From contig JADKEV010000024.1 in the NCBI GenBank assembly GCA_016717855.1, forward strand, positions 44,227-108,226: a stretch of DNA of 64,000 nucleotides, in the 5' to 3' direction. The stretch comes from Betaproteobacteria bacterium. Lineage in GTDB: Bacteria; Pseudomonadota; Gammaproteobacteria; Burkholderiales; Casimicrobiaceae. A program made the position numbers and the translations under genes. Below the pieces are notes generated by a model. It made no database searches. It saw only the letters and a list, made by a program, of their open reading frames with translations, and was not told where the DNA came from. This document shows positions 17,451 to 25,179 of this stretch, piece by piece. Position 1 is the first letter of the stretch, and each line of letters begins with the position of its first letter.

Positions 17451-19181
17451 TCAAGGCCTGCCGTTCGCGCACATCACGGGGCCCTCGCCCCACCAGCCAA
17501 GAGCCGAATGCTGGTGGTAGTCCGAGATCCTGGTCGTATACCGGTGATTGGAATCGTTGCGTGCAAAGCCGTTGTTGTAGAGCCGGTAGACCGGCACCGG
17601 CGCCTGTGGCGGGCAAACGCCGGCGACGGGGAGGAGGACCGAAAACGCGATCTCTTCGAAGTTCCAGCGCGGCTGCGTGGCGGGCGTGGCTTCCTGCAGC
17701 AGCTTCAGGCCGTGGCACTCGGTTGGCTCGGCCGTGTAGAAGTGGCTGTTCGGACCCGGCGCCACCGAACCGTAGAACCGGCAGACTTCGGCAGCGCCGG
17801 AGCCGACCCCTGCGCCGGAAAAGGCGAGGAAATCATCGCCGGTGCGCTGCCATCCGGGTCCGGCGGCGCCCGCGTCGATGCCCGCCGCCTCGCCCGCGTT
17901 CGCGGTCCGGAAGTAGTGATCGAGCGCCGCGTTGCGAAAGTCGAAGACGGTGGCGGCCGCAGGACTCAGGCCGGCGAGTCCGACAAAGATCGGGGCCGTC
18001 TGCGTGTGTCCCGCGTACGCGATCTCCATGTTCCATTGTCCGGTGGCCGCGTCGGCGGGCAGCGTGAGCGAGCGGTAGAAGAACCCGCCGGCAAAGTAGG
18101 GTTGGGCCGAGATGTCCGTCGCGGTGTTGAACAGGGCGCCGCCGGGCTGCCTGAGCGTGAAGGTGATCGCGGCGCCGGGTTGCACGTCGCGCAGGAACGC
18201 GGTGAAGAACGCGGCATCCCCCGGCGCGAAGAAATAATCGGCCTGGTAATAGTAGGACGCTGGAACGGTTGCCGCGACGTGTGTCGCCGCGTCGCAGGGC
18301 GGCGCGAATTTGCCCGCTCCCGGGTCGGACTTCGACGGCATCACCATGACGATTTGCGGATCGATGTAAGGCGGTTGGTTCCGCCACCACGACGTCGCGG
18401 TCGAGGGATTGCAGCTTCCCTGCCAAGGATCGATCAGGTTATCCGCCGCGTCGTAGACCTCGAAATGCATGTGCGGGCCGCTGGAAATCCCGGAGCTGCC
18501 CACCACGCCAAGGAATTCGCCCTCATCGACCGTGTCCCCTACCGCTTTGGGTGTCAGCGAATGCTGCTTCAGGTGGCCGTACCAGGTGACCGACCCGTCG
18601 GCGTGGCGCAGCGAGACCGCATTCCATTGCGCGGCGCCCGGGAGCGCGACCGACAGGCTGCCGCAGGTGCGGTCCTGGTTGCCGTCCTGCTTGAGCACGA
18701 TGGTTCCGGGCGCGGCGGCGACGACGACCGCCTCCTCGTTGTCCTGCTTCTTCCAGCCGAAGAGCGGGAAGATATCGGTTCCCCGGTGGCCCGCGCCGCC
18801 GATGTCATAGGTCCGCTGGCCGCAGGCAAAATCGCTGATGGAATTCGCGGCGGGATCGTGATCGATGAAGTTCGAGATCCCGTGCGTCGTCTGTCCCGGG
18901 ATGCCGTCCGCGATCCGCACCGGCCAGGCGAACAAGGGCGCCGCGGCTTTCTGCGGCGCCGCCAGCCGGCCTTCGGATTCGAGCCGCGCGATGTTGGCCC
19001 GGATCTGCGCGTGCATGCGCGCGCTGTCGGCAGCCGGCAGGTTGTCGGAGGGTGCGGTGAAGACTGCCCAGCCGCCGGTCGCGGTGGCGCCGCCGGCGAG
19101 TATCCCCGACCCGGCCGCGGGCGCGCCGGCGCCCGCCTCGAACAGGGCCAGCGCCGCCAGCCACGCGACCCGGATGCGCAT
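17451..19181 (-). CDS. Secreted M23 (LytM) metallopeptidase with DUF5648 domain
   Basis: The 576-aa protein has a signal peptide, then a LytM/M23 domain with zinc and catalytic residues in place: GHRGTD (H132, D136), WYGHLKQ (H203) and GPHMHFE (H237, H239), so it is probably an active peptidoglycan endopeptidase. The middle part (about 300-400) is rich in beta-strand-like sequence and unassigned. From about residue 412 a DUF5648 domain follows: DFRNAALDHYFRTAN, IDAGAAGPGWQRTGDDF, GPNSHFYTAEPTEC, NDSNHRYT, EGPVMCANG. It shares this domain with the propeller protein at 15482-16948. The ATG at 19181 gives the signal peptide directly. Confidence 0.9.
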   Translation of the reverse strand: MRIRVAWLAALALFEAGAGAPAAGSGILAGGATATGGWAVFTAPSDNLPAADSARMHAQIRANIARLESEGRLAAPQKAAAPLFAWPVRIADGIPGQTTHGISNFIDHDPAANSISDFACGQRTYDIGGAGHRGTDIFPLFGWKKQDNEEAVVVAAAPGTIVLKQDGNQDRTCGSLSVALPGAAQWNAVSLRHADGSVTWYGHLKQHSLTPKAVGDTVDEGEFLGVVGSSGISSGPHMHFEVYDAADNLIDPWQGSCNPSTATSWWRNQPPYIDPQIVMVMPSKSDPGAGKFAPPCDAATHVAATVPASYYYQADYFFAPGDAAFFTAFLRDVQPGAAITFTLRQPGGALFNTATDISAQPYFAGGFFYRSLTLPADAATGQWNMEIAYAGHTQTAPIFVGLAGLSPAAATVFDFRNAALDHYFRTANAGEAAGIDAGAAGPGWQRTGDDFLAFSGAGVGSGAAEVCRFYGSVAPGPNSHFYTAEPTECHGLKLLQEATPATQPRWNFEEIAFSVLLPVAGVCPPQAPVPVYRLYNNGFARNDSNHRYTTRISDYHQHSALGWWGEGPVMCANGRP

Positions 19182-19214
19182 ACGATTCGACTGCGTGCGG
19201 AGCAGCGCAGCCGC

Positions 19215-20789
19215 CTACTCGGTCGAGTAGGCGGCCCGCTCGAAGTCGGCGCCGCGTTCCAGCGATTTGAGCAGCCGGAACGAGCGCTTGCCCGCGCCCG
19301 ACGTCTCGACCCGCCGCCCCGCCTGGAAGTAGCGCGGCGGCAACAACAGGCTCGATGGCTCGCGCCCCAGGCCGGGCAGCGCGATCGCGGGGATCGCCGG
19401 TTCGTCGCGCATCACGCCCGAAGTCGCCCGCAGGATCAGCGCGCCGGCCTCGCCTGGCCACAGCCTGACGCCGATACGCAACGTCGTGCCCACTTCGCCC
19501 AACCACGACACGGTGCCGCAGCTGATCCGGCCGCTCGCGTCGCGGGCGACCAGCAGCTGGTTGAGCTGCATCCGCGTGCCCGGCCCCCGCCTCTCCAGCG
19601 AGCCGCCGAAGCCGAGCAGGTCGCCGACCCAGGATTCCCATGGCCAGTCCTTCTCGGCCTGATCGCGCTGCGAGTCGTGCTCCGGAATGGAGGCGAAGGT
19701 CGCCGCGTCCTCGATCGCGCGGTACGACAACCGGTCCCGCGTGCTTTCGCCGCTGAACGTCCGGCCCGACAGCCGGAAGTAGAGCGCGAACAGGCCGCCG
19801 CCGCAGACCGCGATCTGCTGTTCGGTCGCCGGCGCGCCCTGCGCCACCGACAACGTGCACCAGCGCTCGTACAAATGCGTCAGCAGCCGCTCGGCGGTCG
19901 CCGTCGTCACCTCGTCGCCCAACCCGAGTTCGGCCGGCGTAGACCCGGCGCGCAGCCGCTTCTGGCGCTGGCGCAGGCTGACCGAGAGCTTGTCCGGGCT
20001 TCCATACCGCAACGAGGGCGGGCTCTTGTCGGGCGCCTCCTCCCACGTCGCGAGCCCCGCACCCTGCAGCAGGTCGATCACCAGCAGCACGTGCTCGCTG
20101 GAGCGGAACACCTTGTCGGGGAAGAACTTGCGGGACCAGCCCTGCAGCCAGCGGTCAACCAGTTCCCATTCGCGCGCGGTCAGCGCGCAGGGATCGGCGC
20201 GCGCGAGCAGGAGCGCGTGCGCATACGTCGAATACGCCGAGATGGCCTCGGCATGCGGGAGCAACTTGTCGCGCACTGCCAGCGACGTGACCTCGAGCAA
20301 CTCGGCGAACCGGTAATAGGCGTGCAGCTCTTCCCAGTGCCCGGGAGTCGGCTGCCGGCGCGCCTGCCCGTACAGCCGCACGACCTCCTTGCCGACGAAC
20401 AGCCCGCGTTGCACCGCGCGCGCGGCCCAGCCTTCCAGGCGGGGATCCCGATCGAGCAGCGGGCGCAGGCATGCCGAGTAGTTCTCCCACAGCGCGACCC
20501 ACAGCCGCAGTGCCTGCTCCCATGCCTGCGCCTCCGTCGCGTTGAGCGGCAACGGCTTGTCCGCGAAGCGCTTGGCCAGCTCACCGTGCAGAAACAGCAC
20601 GGTCTCGCGCAGGCGTTCGGCGATCTTGAGGCGGTGCAGCGGGTCGATGTCGGCGGCGGCCAGGCGCCGCAACTGGTCTCCCAGCGACTCCTGCGCAAAA
20701 CCGACGCTGGTCAGCGGCAGCGACGACAGCCAGGCGGCGCAGCCGGACTCGTCGTCGAAGGCGGGAGGGGGGAGCGGATTGTTGTCCAT
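19215..20789 (-). CDS. Uncharacterised conserved 524-aa protein, possibly PilZ-like C-terminus
   Basis: I do not recognise this protein with certainty. It has no signal peptide or membrane helix. Residues 1 to about 330 look alpha-helical and rich in W, L and charged residues (HRLKIAERLRETVLFLHGELAKRF, WEQALRLWVALWENYSACLRPLL). The last 140 residues look beta-rich, with ISCGTVSWLGEVGTTLRIGVRLWPGE and a terminal block LLPPRYFQAGRRVET, which recalls PilZ-like barrels, though the canonical RxxxR and DxSxxG pair is not evident. The ATG at 20789 follows a GGAAGGGAC sequence. It lies 33 bp upstream of the M23 gene on the same strand and could be co-transcribed. Confidence 0.6.
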   Translation of the reverse strand: MDNNPLPPPAFDDESGCAAWLSSLPLTSVGFAQESLGDQLRRLAAADIDPLHRLKIAERLRETVLFLHGELAKRFADKPLPLNATEAQAWEQALRLWVALWENYSACLRPLLDRDPRLEGWAARAVQRGLFVGKEVVRLYGQARRQPTPGHWEELHAYYRFAELLEVTSLAVRDKLLPHAEAISAYSTYAHALLLARADPCALTAREWELVDRWLQGWSRKFFPDKVFRSSEHVLLVIDLLQGAGLATWEEAPDKSPPSLRYGSPDKLSVSLRQRQKRLRAGSTPAELGLGDEVTTATAERLLTHLYERWCTLSVAQGAPATEQQIAVCGGGLFALYFRLSGRTFSGESTRDRLSYRAIEDAATFASIPEHDSQRDQAEKDWPWESWVGDLLGFGGSLERRGPGTRMQLNQLLVARDASGRISCGTVSWLGEVGTTLRIGVRLWPGEAGALILRATSGVMRDEPAIPAIALPGLGREPSSLLLPPRYFQAGRRVETSGAGKRSFRLLKSLERGADFERAAYSTE

Positions 20790-20922
20790 GGTCCCTTCCG
20801 AGCCTACGCCCCCGGGCGCGGCATCGCAAGCTCCCGCGGCACGCGCGCCGACCAGTTGCCGAACCTGGCCGCCCAACGGTTCCGGGCTTGGAGCGTGCCC
20901 GGCGGCCGGACGGCACGAACGG

Positions 20923-21393
20923 TCACGCCGCCTTCTTCTTCATCAGCCCGAGGACGAATGCCCACTCCACCGGGTCGACCGGCGTGACCGACAGCCGGTT
21001 GCCGCGCTGCAGGATGACCATCCGGGCCAGTTCGGGGTGCGTCCGCAGCTCGTCCAGCGTCACCAGCCGGGTCTTTTTCCTGAGCTTGACATCGACGTTG
21101 AACCAGCGCGGAGTTTCGGACGTGGCCTTGGGGTCGAAGTACTTGCTCTTCGCCTCGAACTGGGTCGAATCCGGATAAGCCTGGCGGCTCACGGTTGCCA
21201 CCCCCGCGATGCCCGGCTGCGGACAGCTGGAGTGATAGAAGAAGACCTGGTCGCCCACGCGCATCTGGTCGCGCATGAAGTTGCGCGCCTGGTAATTGCG
21301 CACGCCGAACCACGCGACCGTGCGTTCCGGCGCCGCCGCGAGGTCGTCGATCGAAAACTCGTCCGGCTCGGACTTCATCAGCCAGTAACGCAT
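20923..21393 (-). CDS. EVE domain protein
   Basis: The 156-aa protein is a single EVE domain, a PUA-like fold thought to bind modified nucleobases. It has the family start MRYWLMKSEPDEFSIDDLA, WFGVRNYQARNFMRD, VGDQVFFYHSSCPQPGIAGVA and the end RGNRLSVTPVDPVEW. In betaproteobacteria this gene lies next to the 6S RNA and zapA, as it does here. A role in base or tRNA modification is suggested for the family, but no substrate is known. Confidence 0.93.
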   Translation of the reverse strand: MRYWLMKSEPDEFSIDDLAAAPERTVAWFGVRNYQARNFMRDQMRVGDQVFFYHSSCPQPGIAGVATVSRQAYPDSTQFEAKSKYFDPKATSETPRWFNVDVKLRKKTRLVTLDELRTHPELARMVILQRGNRLSVTPVDPVEWAFVLGLMKKKAA

Positions 21394-21448
21394 CGGTCCG
21401 CCATTGATCCCGCCGCGTGCGGCGGACGCCCTGTGGCGCCCGCAAAAG

Positions 21449-21636
21449 AGATCCCCCGCCTGTGCCGTGTGGCCCTGGAGATCCTGAACCTAGGTTCAAG
21501 AAGGCCGCCTGCCGGACGCTTCAGGCGCTTCCACGTGGGACGCGCACACCGCATCACAAGAGCGCGGCAGCCATAGCGCAAGCGCATTGGTTCAAAGATA
21601 CTGCTGACCAAGCACGAACACTGCAGGGGAAAATCT
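21449..21636 (-). ncRNA. ssrS: 6S RNA
   Basis: The minus strand here folds and reads like 6S RNA, which binds the sigma-70 holoenzyme by mimicking an open promoter. The 5' end (AGATTTTCCCCTGCAGTGTTCG) pairs with the 3' end (CACAGGCGGGGGATCT) to close a long stem. The 3' half carries the hallmark CTTGAACCTAGGTTCA segment just before the closing strand, and a short T-run (CTCTTTT) follows. Length is about 188 nt, normal for the family. Position downstream of zapA and before the EVE gene is the conserved betaproteobacterial location. The ends are estimated to within about 5 nt. Confidence 0.9.
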
Positions 21637-21698
21637 GCGCCCGGAGCCACGACTACCGAACAGGGTTCCGGGCAAGTTCGAAGCCGGCGACCGCCGCG

Positions 21699-22022
21699 CT
21701 AGAAGAGCTTTTCCTGCTCCGCCAGCGCCGCATCGATCGTCGACTGCATAGTCTGGATTCTACGCTTCAACCCACCCAAGTCAACGCTGCCGGAGACGCG
21801 CACCTTCAGCAACTCGTGGGTGACGTTGAGCGCGGTCATCACCGCAACCCGCTCGGCGTTGTTCTGCTTGGAACTGTCGCGGATCTCGCGCATCTGCCGA
21901 TCGACATACGCGACGGCATCGAGCAGTTCCTGGCGCTCGTCGGGCTTGCAGACCACCCGATACTCGCGGCCCATGATGGTCACGTCCATGTTCAGCGCAT
22001 CGCCGGTCTTGCCCGCGTTCAT
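21699..22022 (-). CDS. zapA: Cell division protein ZapA
   Basis: ZapA bundles FtsZ filaments at the division site. The 107-aa protein has the typical MDVTIMGREYRVVCKPDERQELLDAVAYVDRQM N-terminal globular part and a C-terminal coiled coil (LKRRIQTMQSTIDAALAEQEKLF). Its ATG overlaps the stop of the upstream coiled-coil gene as ATGA, so the two are translationally coupled. The 6S RNA follows 62 bp downstream on the same strand and may be processed from the same transcript. Confidence 0.96.
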   Translation of the reverse strand: MNAGKTGDALNMDVTIMGREYRVVCKPDERQELLDAVAYVDRQMREIRDSSKQNNAERVAVMTALNVTHELLKVRVSGSVDLGGLKRRIQTMQSTIDAALAEQEKLF

Positions 22023-22219
22023 GCAGCCTCCTCGGGCAGCCGCTCAAGCAGCCGCTGCAGCCGGTCTGATGCGCTCTCGACTTTCGCCGCCAGCGCCTTC
22101 GACTCGCCCTGCGCCGCCAGCAGCGACTGGCGCAATGCGGCGTTTTCGGCGCGCAGCCGCCGGGCGAGCGCCGCCAGTTGCCCGATTCGATCTTCCAACG
22201 CGCGCAATTCGTTTTCCAT
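22019..22219 (-). CDS. ZapB-like coiled-coil protein (TIGR02449 family)
   Basis: This 66-aa protein is almost entirely one coiled coil: MENELRALEDRIGQLAALARR, LRAENAALRQSLLAAQGESK, ending RLLERLPEEAA. Small proteins of this kind precede zapA in many proteobacteria and are grouped as TIGR02449. They resemble ZapB, which works with ZapA at the Z ring. The four-base overlap with zapA supports a shared role. The ATG at 22219 was chosen over an upstream TTG because the family starts at MENEL. Confidence 0.8.
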   Translation of the reverse strand: MENELRALEDRIGQLAALARRLRAENAALRQSLLAAQGESKALAAKVESASDRLQRLLERLPEEAA

Positions 22220-22294
22220 CGCGCGATAGTAGGGGCAATGACGAGCCAGCGTCAACCGCTGCGGATGTGGCTGCCGCGCGAACCGCGCAATTGC

Positions 22295-22870
22295 TCAGGA
22301 ATCGTTGCCGGCCGCCAACGGTTCGTAGCTGACGTGGATGATCTCGATTTCCTCCGGGCCTGCGGGCGTGACCAGCGTCACGACATCGCCGGCGCGCGCC
22401 TTGAGCAGAGCCCGCGCCATCGGTGAAATCCAGCTGATGTGGCCGCGCGCGGCGTCGGTCTCGTCGATGCCCACGATGCTCACCTTGCGCTGTTCGCCCC
22501 GCCCGCCCGCAATGGTCACGGTCGCGCCGAAGAAAACCTGGTCGGAGTCGCGCCCGGCCGCGTCCACCACTTCGGCGATGTCGAGGCGCCTGACCAGGAA
22601 GCGGATCCGGCGATCGATTTCGCGCAGCCGCTTCTTGCCGTAGATGTAGTCGCCATTCTCCGAGCGGTCGCCATTGCCGGCCGCCCACGACACGATGCCG
22701 ACAGTCTCGGGCCGCTCCTTGCTCACCAGCCGGTCGAGTTCGGCCATCAGCCGCGCATGGCCGCCAGGGGTGATGTAGTTCTTCTGGCCGGGCGGCAACG
22801 GCGCGGCGGCTTCGGGTTCGTCGCCGTCGTCGTCGTTGTCGGTTTCGCGCGTGAATGCCTTGTTCATCAT
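22295..22870 (-). CDS. greB: Transcription elongation factor GreB
   Basis: GreB rescues backtracked RNA polymerase by stimulating transcript cleavage. The 191-aa protein has an acidic N-terminal extension (TDNDDDGDEPEAAA), the coiled-coil domain beginning YITPGGHARLMAELDRL with NGDRSENGDYIYGKKRLREIDRRIRFL, and the FKBP-like C-terminal domain (DQVFFGATVTIAG, GHISWISPMARALLKARAGD). Two adjacent ATG codons start it; GAGGC lies just upstream. The YIYGKKRLREID segment separates GreB from GreA. It diverges from the LPS cluster. Confidence 0.95.
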   Translation of the reverse strand: MMNKAFTRETDNDDDGDEPEAAAPLPPGQKNYITPGGHARLMAELDRLVSKERPETVGIVSWAAGNGDRSENGDYIYGKKRLREIDRRIRFLVRRLDIAEVVDAAGRDSDQVFFGATVTIAGGRGEQRKVSIVGIDETDAARGHISWISPMARALLKARAGDVVTLVTPAGPEEIEIIHVSYEPLAAGNDS

Positions 22871-22939
22871 TGCCTCGGGTCGGAAGCGCGGAGGCAGATC
22901 GATGCGCAGTCCCCGGTGGAATTTGCTATCGTTCTGCTC

Positions 22940-24022
22940 ATGGTTCCCGACGCCATCGATTTTACCGCCGTGCGCCGCGTACTGGTCACCAAGCTTCGCC
23001 ACCATGGCGATGTGCTGCTTGCCTCCCCCGTGTTTGCGGCACTGAAAGAGCGCGCCCCCCATCTGGAAGTCGACGCGCTGGTGTACCGCGAAACCGTCCC
23101 GATGCTGGCCAACCATCCGGCGATTGCCAATGTCTACGCGGTGGATCGCGCGTGGAAACGCCAGGGCATGCTGGCGCAGGCGCGCCACGAGTGGCGGCTG
23201 CTCGGCTCGCTGCGCGAGAGGAAGTACGACGTGCTGGTGCACCTGACCGAGCATCCGCGCGGCGCCTGGCTCAAGCGCGCTCTCGGCGTTCGTCACGCGG
23301 TTGCTCCAGCGCGGACCGCACCGTCGGCCTTGTGGCGCAGTTCGTTCACGCATTTCTATCCGCTGCCCCGCGGCACGCGGCGGCACACGGTCGAACTCAA
23401 CCTCGACGCGCTGCGCCGCCTGGGCGTGCAGCCCGGTGAATTGGCGAAGCGGCTGGTGCTCGTGCCAGGTGCGGCGGCCGAGGCGCGGGTCGACGATCTG
23501 CTGCGTGGGCACGGGCTTACCCGCGGGTCGTTCATCCAGCTGCACCCGGGCTCGCGCTGGCTGTTCAAGTGCTGGCCGGCCGCGCGGGTCGCCGAACTCG
23601 TCGCACTGCTGATGACCGAGGGCGAGCGCATCGTCCTCACTGGCGCTCCCGATCCGCGCGAGCAGGCGATGATCGACGCCATCGTCGGGCGCGTTCCCGG
23701 CGCGGTCAATCTGGCGGGGCAGCTCGATCTCTCCGAGCTCGCCGCGCTGACCGCGCGCGCCAGGGCGTTCGTCGGCGTCGATTCGGCGCCGATGCACATC
23801 GCCGCGGCGGTGGGGACGCCGGCGGTCGCGCTGTTCGGCCCCAGCGGCGAAGTCGAGTGGGGGCCGTGGATGGCCGTGCACCGCGTCGTCGTGTCGGACG
23901 CCCATCCCTGCCGCCCCTGCGGCAACGACGGCTGCGGCGGCAGCAAGGTCTCCGACTGCCTGACCACGTTGCCCGTGTCGCGCGTCCACGCGGCGCTGCG
24001 CGAGATGGTGCCGCGCGGCTAG
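22940..24022 (+). CDS. Glycosyltransferase family 9, WaaQ-like heptosyltransferase
   Basis: It probably adds heptose to the lipopolysaccharide inner core from ADP-heptose, at the cytoplasmic face of the inner membrane. The 360-aa product has the GT9 pattern VLVTKLRHHGDVLLASPVFAAL, the WaaQ-type LHPGSRWLFKCWPAARVAEL, a CDP/ADP-sugar region GVDSAPMHIAAAVGTPAVALFGPSGE, and a C-terminal CRPCGNDGCGGSKVSDCL cysteine cluster. HPxSRW.FKCW is characteristic of heptosyltransferase III. It is the first gene of the LPS cluster and ends one base before the next start. Confidence 0.88.
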   Translation: MVPDAIDFTAVRRVLVTKLRHHGDVLLASPVFAALKERAPHLEVDALVYRETVPMLANHPAIANVYAVDRAWKRQGMLAQARHEWRLLGSLRERKYDVLVHLTEHPRGAWLKRALGVRHAVAPARTAPSALWRSSFTHFYPLPRGTRRHTVELNLDALRRLGVQPGELAKRLVLVPGAAAEARVDDLLRGHGLTRGSFIQLHPGSRWLFKCWPAARVAELVALLMTEGERIVLTGAPDPREQAMIDAIVGRVPGAVNLAGQLDLSELAALTARARAFVGVDSAPMHIAAAVGTPAVALFGPSGEVEWGPWMAVHRVVVSDAHPCRPCGNDGCGGSKVSDCLTTLPVSRVHAALREMVPRG

Positions 24023-24023
24023 C

Positions 24024-25169
24024 GTGGAAATCGGCATCGTCAGGCAGCGCTACACGCCGTACGGCGGCGCCGAGCGCTTCGTCGCCGACGCGCTCGCCGC
24101 GCTCAAGCGGGAAAACGTCGGCCTGACGTTGTACACCCGGAAGTGGCCCGGTGGCGACGGCGCGTTCTCGCCCGTCGTCTGCAACCCGTTTTACGTGGGC
24201 AGCGTGTGGCGCGACTGGAGCTTCGCGCGCGCCGTCCGTGAGTCATGGGAGCGGCACCGGCCCGACCTGATCCAGAGCCATGAGCGCATCGCCGGCTGCG
24301 ACGTGTTTCGCGCGGGCGACGGCGTGCACCGTGTCTGGCTGGAGCAGCGCGCCCGCGGAATGAGCCCGCTGCGCCGCGTGGGGCTGGCGCTCAATCCGTA
24401 TCACCACTACACGCTCGCCGCCGAAGCGCGCCTGTTCGCCGATCCGGACCTGCGGGCAGTCATCTGCAACTCGCGACTGGTGCGTGACCAGATCCGCGCC
24501 CGGTTCGGCGTGCCCGAGTCCAGGCTGCACGTGATCTACAACGCCGTCGATTGCGCCCGCTTTGCGCCCGCGTCGGCGGTCGCCCGCAACGCCGCGCGCA
24601 ACGTCCACGGGCTGCCCGCGGCGGCGACGGTCTTTGCGCTGGTGGGTTCGGGCTATGACAGGAAGGGCGTTGCCAGGGCCATGGGGGCGCTCGCGCGCCA
24701 GCCCGACGATGTGTGGCTGGTCGTCGCCGGAAAGGAAAAAAGGCTCGCGCATTACCAGGCGCTGGCGGAGCGCTTCGGCGTCGCGGCGCGTGTGCGCCTG
24801 CCCGGCGCTCTGGACGACGTCGCGCCCTTGCTGGGCGCGGCCGACGCGTTCGTGCTGCCGACCGTGTACGACCCATTGCCCAACGCCTGTCTCGAGGCGA
24901 TGGCGGCCGGACTGCCCGTGATCACCAGCACCCAGTGCGGCGCCGCCGAACTTCTCTCCGCGCACGACGCCGGCATCGTGTGCGATGCCTACGATGCCCC
25001 GGCGCTCGCCGGCGCGATGACCCGGCTGCTCGATCCCGCGCTGCGCGCCGCGATGGGCGCGCGCGCCCGGCAGGCCGTGCTGCCGTTCAACGCCGAAGCG
25101 ATGGCGGCGCAACTCGTGGCGCTCTATCGCTCGCTGCTCGGGCTGAAAGCGCCACCCCGCACGCTATAA
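24024..25169 (+). CDS. Glycosyltransferase family 4, WaaG-like
   Basis: It is a likely core-oligosaccharide glycosyltransferase with a GT-B fold. The 381-aa product begins IGIVRQRYTPYGGAERFVADALAAL, as WaaG (LPS glucosyltransferase I) does, carries ICNSRLVRDQIRARFGVP with VIYNAVDCARFAP, and has the retaining-GT4 acceptor motif PTVYDPLPNACLEAMAAGLPVITS (EX7E). The GTG at 24024 follows the previous stop by one base, so translation is coupled. The exact sugar and acceptor are inferred only from family and neighbours. Confidence 0.87.
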   Translation: MEIGIVRQRYTPYGGAERFVADALAALKRENVGLTLYTRKWPGGDGAFSPVVCNPFYVGSVWRDWSFARAVRESWERHRPDLIQSHERIAGCDVFRAGDGVHRVWLEQRARGMSPLRRVGLALNPYHHYTLAAEARLFADPDLRAVICNSRLVRDQIRARFGVPESRLHVIYNAVDCARFAPASAVARNAARNVHGLPAAATVFALVGSGYDRKGVARAMGALARQPDDVWLVVAGKEKRLAHYQALAERFGVAARVRLPGALDDVAPLLGAADAFVLPTVYDPLPNACLEAMAAGLPVITSTQCGAAELLSAHDAGIVCDAYDAPALAGAMTRLLDPALRAAMGARARQAVLPFNAEAMAAQLVALYRSLLGLKAPPRTL

Positions 25170-25170
25170 T
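25165..25170 (+). promoter_or_regulatory. Perfect -10 box directly upstream of msbA
   Basis: A consensus TATAAT sits at the very end of the preceding gene, ten bases before the TTG used for msbA. A weak -35 (CTGAAA, 25143-25148) lies 16 bp upstream. Transcription would start about four bases before the start codon, giving an almost leaderless mRNA. Confidence 0.45.
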
Positions 25171-25179
25171 CGGCGCACC

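Noticed and set aside
17508..20987. A 1159-codon open frame on the plus strand
   Set aside because: It lies opposite the M23 and 524-aa genes and its product is arginine- and glycine-rich with no recognisable motif. It is a GC-driven antisense frame.
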